Assembly (NCBI GenBank): GCA_003151555.1
Contig: PLXU01000060.1
Span: forward strand, 2,014-10,035
DNA: 8,022 nucleotides
Origin: Acidimicrobiaceae bacterium
GTDB lineage: Bacteria > Actinomycetota > Acidimicrobiia > Acidimicrobiales > RAAP-2
Direction: 5' to 3'
The notes beneath the pieces are model-generated. The model worked only from the letters and a program-made list of their open reading frames with translations. It made no database searches and was not told the DNA's origin. The translations under genes were made by a program, and so were the position numbers. Positions 6,287-8,022 of the stretch are shown here, piece by piece. How positions within the stretch are numbered: the first letter of the stretch is position 1; each line of letters starts with the position of its first letter.

Positions 6287-7429
6287 TCAGTTGGAAAGCT
6301 TTGCGGTCCACCGGACCATTGTGCCACGATTTAACTGCGAGTCGATCACGCAGTCGCCACCGAGCTCGCGCGCTCGTGAGGTGAGGTTGCGCAGTCCCCG
6401 GCCCGGTCCGATGGGCGAGGAGAACCCCCTCCCGTTATCGGTTACGACGAGGACAATGAGTTTCTCTAGATCGTCGACGTCGACGTCCACGGTGACTTCG
6501 GTGGCGCGCGAGTGGCGCACGATGTTGGAGAGTATTTCGCGCAGTGCCTGGACGGTGTGGCGGGTGCAGGAACTGGACGCCACGTTGTCAATCGCCGAAG
6601 AGACCCGCTGTTTCACGTCCAGGTTGAGTCGGGCCCCGACCTCGTCGGTTAACGCGGTGATGCGGCCGCGCAGCGAGGTGCCGTCGAGTTCGTCCTGATC
6701 GATCTCGAAAATGGTGGTGCGAATCTCGCGAATGGTGGCGTCGAGTTCGTTGATGCAGTTGTTGATGCGCGCCTGGCTGGCTTCGTCCATCGGCGTCATG
6801 AGCGACAGCTGCAGCGAGAGGCCCACCCCGAAGAGCCGTTGGATCACCGTGTCGTGCAAGTCGCGCGCGATGCGTTCGCGTTCTTCGCTGAGCGTGAACT
6901 CTCGCAGGTGGGCGCGTAACGTCACCTGTTCAATGACGAGCCCCGCCGCTCGGCCGAAGGAGTCAATGAGTTGCTCGTCCTCCTCGCTGAAGGGTTCACC
7001 GTCGACGCGGTCGGTGAGGTAGAGATTGCCGTAGACGTGGCCGTCGCTTGTTCGCACCGGCACGCCGAGGAATCGCGTCATCGCGGGGTGGTTGGCGGGG
7101 AAGCCCACCGAGCTGGGGTGCGTGCTCAAATCATCCAGTCGCAGCGGCTCGGGGAAGTGAATGATCTCGCCGAGCAGGCCGCGGCCGCGCGGGAGGTGAC
7201 CAATCTCGGCGCGCGTGGCCTCGTCGATGCCGAAGGTGATGAACTGCGCCAACGTTTCGCCGTCGCTGGTGACGACGCCCAGCGCGCCGTAACGCGCACC
7301 CACGAGTTGGCTCGCCGCTTCGACGATGACGCGCAGCAGGTCGGCGAGGTCGGCGTCGGTTTCAATGAGCAGCATCGCGTCGATGAGCGCGTGCAGGCGC
7401 AGGGGATCGTTGACCCGGTGAAATGCCAC
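6287..7429 (-). CDS. Single-GAF sensor histidine kinase, DosS/DosT (DevS)-like
   Basis: About 380 residues from GTG 7429. A TTG at 7474 would add 15 unconserved residues and overlap the upstream gene by 8 bases; AGG at 7438-7440 and the family N-terminus favour 7429. Numbering here is from 7429. A GAF domain (about 30-170) carries DARYG-like GARYGALGV, GHLPRGRGLLG and GFPANHPAMTRFLGVPVR, closely matching DosS GAF-A. His114 and Tyr137 fall at the DosS His149 (proximal haem ligand) and Tyr171 (distal) positions. A HisKA_3 dimerisation helix follows, with ERERIARDLHDTVIQRLFG and phosphoacceptor His192. The HATPase domain has the N-box (Asn302, SNIVRHS), TDNGRGF (about 330-336) and GRGLRNL (343-349). 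No membrane segment is evident, so it is probably cytosolic. It should phosphorylate the regulator encoded one base downstream. The second GAF domain of DosS is absent. Haem binding is inferred. Confidence 0.92.
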   Translation of the reverse strand: MAFHRVNDPLRLHALIDAMLLIETDADLADLLRVIVEAASQLVGARYGALGVVTSDGETLAQFITFGIDEATRAEIGHLPRGRGLLGEIIHFPEPLRLDDLSTHPSSVGFPANHPAMTRFLGVPVRTSDGHVYGNLYLTDRVDGEPFSEEDEQLIDSFGRAAGLVIEQVTLRAHLREFTLSEERERIARDLHDTVIQRLFGVGLSLQLSLMTPMDEASQARINNCINELDATIREIRTTIFEIDQDELDGTSLRGRITALTDEVGARLNLDVKQRVSSAIDNVASSSCTRHTVQALREILSNIVRHSRATEVTVDVDVDDLEKLIVLVVTDNGRGFSSPIGPGRGLRNLTSRARELGGDCVIDSQLNRGTMVRWTAKLSN

Positions 7430-7466
7430 AGCCCCAGCCTGACACAGTGGTCGGGCGCGAAATTGT

Positions 7467-7865
7467 CTAACCAATGCGCTCGCCGACCACCACCGAAAGA
7501 GGCAGCGAAATGAGGGTGGCGCCGCGATCGATGGCTTCTCGTATTGCCTCGGGCAGGTCCGCAGTAGAGGTGGCGGCTCCGGCCAGGCCCGAGGCCATGA
7601 CCGACCAGGTTGCCCCGTTAGGTTCGAGACCGTCTATTTCGATCGAGAGCACGTCGCCGCGACGAGCGGCCAGGATCACCGAGTCCTCGCTGCTCGCCAC
7701 CAGCAGGTGCTGTTCATCAATAATGGCGACGCGCACGGGCAGCGCCGCGGGCAGGCAGCGCACCGAGATGACGGCCCGGGCCAGTTCGGCCCGGGCTAGC
7801 AGGTCCACGCAGGCCGCCCTTGAGAGCGTCGCGCGTGGTAGAGAATACTCCTGGTCAACCACCAC
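7467..7865 (-). CDS. Small PNPOx-like split-barrel protein (putative flavin or F420 binding)
   Basis: About 132 residues. It resembles the short pyridoxamine 5'-phosphate oxidase-like proteins common in actinobacteria: LSRAACVDLLARAEL (14-28), LPAALPVRVAIID (38-50), a charged link, then AARRGDVLSIEIDGLEP (66-82) followed by TWSVMASGLAGAA (87-99). This order of alternating strands fits one FMN- or F420-binding split barrel. The C-terminus is short and lacks the usual tryptophan- and arginine-rich segment, so the enzyme activity is open. The start is GTG 7865 or the adjacent GTG 7862; neither has a well-spaced ribosome-binding site. It is the first gene of the - strand module, with the kinase start 37 bases past its stop (or overlapping by 8 bases if TTG 7474 is used). 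Vitamin B6 oxidase function should not be assumed. Confidence 0.8.
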   Translation of the reverse strand: MVVDQEYSLPRATLSRAACVDLLARAELARAVISVRCLPAALPVRVAIIDEQHLLVASSEDSVILAARRGDVLSIEIDGLEPNGATWSVMASGLAGAATSTADLPEAIREAIDRGATLISLPLSVVVGERIG

Positions 7866-7882
7866 TCCAGCATGAACCCATT

Positions 7883-7912
7883 TCTCTAGGCCGTTATAGG
7901 GTCTGGTGTCAC
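7883..7912 (-). promoter_or_regulatory. Candidate leftward promoter of the sensor module
   Basis: On the - strand, GTGACA (7912-7907, five of six to the -35 consensus) is followed after 18 bases by a weak -10, TAGAGA (7888-7883). A stronger -10-like TATAAC at 7898-7893 lies in the same stretch but has no -35 at normal spacing. Either would give a short leader before GTG 7865. A promoter is expected here from gene order; the exact elements are uncertain. Confidence 0.35.
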
Positions 7913-7930
7913 ATTTTGGCCGCGCCGGTA

Positions 7931-7942
7931 GACTGGGTAGTC
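7931..7942. repeat. Short inverted repeat GACT-GGGT-AGTC
   Basis: Two 4-base arms, GACT and AGTC, flank a 4-base centre between the two divergent promoters. The half-sites equal the inner part of the DosR consensus palindrome, but that consensus has a 2-base spacer. It may be an operator or chance. Confidence 0.3.
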
Positions 7943-7970
7943 GGTGGCGTGGTCATTCCAGGGTCGAATT

Positions 7971-7998
7971 TTGCGTTTCTTAAGAAATTCGGTAGAAT
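7971..7998 (+). promoter_or_regulatory. Rightward sigma-70-type promoter
   Basis: A -35-like TTGCGT (7971-7976) and a -10-like TAGAAT (7993-7998, five of six to consensus) are separated by 16 bases. Transcription would begin near 8005 and run out of the window. Given the map gene to the left, the target is plausibly the next ribosomal or initiation-factor block (infA and following), but no coding sequence for it is visible. The spacer is AT-rich and contains a perfect palindrome. Confidence 0.65.
7976..7987. repeat. 12-base perfect palindrome in promoter spacer
   Basis: TTTCTTAAGAAA reads the same on both strands and lies between the -35 and -10 elements of the rightward promoter. A wider pair, GAATTT (7966-7971) and AAATTC (7985-7990), is also inverted. 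The position suits a repressor operator; it could also be a chance AT-rich symmetry. Confidence 0.5.
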
Positions 7999-8022
7999 AG
8001 TCAGCCGACCTTTTCGAATCCG

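Larger units (their letters stand above)
7866..8022. other. Divergent intergenic promoter region
   Basis: No convincing open reading frame is seen in these 157 bases on either strand. The stretch is locally more AT-rich than its surroundings, especially 7965-7998. It separates the leftward PNPOx-kinase-regulator module from whatever lies to the right, and it holds the promoter and inverted-repeat elements listed separately. The right-hand target gene starts outside the window. Confidence 0.75.

Noticed and set aside
6971..7513. Long + strand open frame opposite the kinase gene
   Set aside because: It is the complementary shadow of the high-GC kinase coding sequence, with low-complexity composition and no recognisable domain; the - strand frame has a complete kinase.
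7474..7875. + strand open frame of 133 codons opposite the PNPOx-like gene
   Set aside because: Rich in Ser, Arg and Ala with no motif; the - strand frame shows ordered split-barrel motifs and fits the operon.
7929..7934. TAGACT as a second rightward -10 element
   Set aside because: It resembles actinobacterial -10 sequences, but no acceptable -35 lies 16-18 bases upstream.
1..8022. CRISPR arrays, insertion sequences, tRNA or rRNA genes
   Set aside because: No regularly spaced direct repeats, transposase motifs, terminal inverted repeats or tRNA cloverleaf-like segments were noticed, and coding genes fill almost all of the window.

Overview
The window is a GC-rich bacterial chromosome segment. 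It carries most of the spc ribosomal-protein operon on the + strand, followed by a three-gene redox or gas-sensing style regulatory module on the - strand. Three things point to Actinomycetota: base composition, GTG/TTG starts, a four-cysteine uS14, and a response regulator and kinase that closely resemble mycobacterial DosR and DosS/DosT. The adenylate kinase P-loop and the gene order would suit an Acidimicrobiia-like lineage, but that finer placement is only an impression.

Layout, left: positions 1-5622 read, in order, the rplE 3' end, rpsN (zinc type), rpsH, rplF, rplR, rpsE, rpmD, rplO, secY, adk and map. This is the conserved spc order. The genes are packed with 1-4 base overlaps (TAATG at three junctions, TTGA at adk/map) or gaps of 2-27 bases, so they are very likely one translationally coupled transcript. 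They supply uL5, uS14, uS8, uL6, uL18, uS5, uL30 and uL15, the core Sec channel subunit, adenylate kinase, and the enzyme that removes initiator methionine.

Layout, right: only 18 bases after map, convergent genes begin. Read in their own direction (7865 down to 5641) they are a small split-barrel flavin-type (PNPOx-like) protein, a single-GAF HisKA_3 sensor kinase and a NarL/LuxR-type response regulator. The kinase GAF domain aligns with the haem-binding GAF-A of DosS/DosT. It keeps the equivalents of the proximal haem histidine and distal tyrosine, while the second GAF domain of DosS is absent. The three genes probably form one operon whose output is a DosR-like regulator.

Right edge: about 157 bases (7866-8022) contain no gene and look like a divergent promoter region. 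A good rightward sigma-70-type promoter (TTGCGT, 16 bases, TAGAAT) has a perfect 12-base palindrome in its spacer. It presumably drives whatever lies beyond the window; infA-rpmJ-rpsM and the alpha operon usually follow map, but this cannot be seen here. The sensor module therefore appears to sit between two blocks of the ribosomal-protein supercluster in antiparallel orientation.
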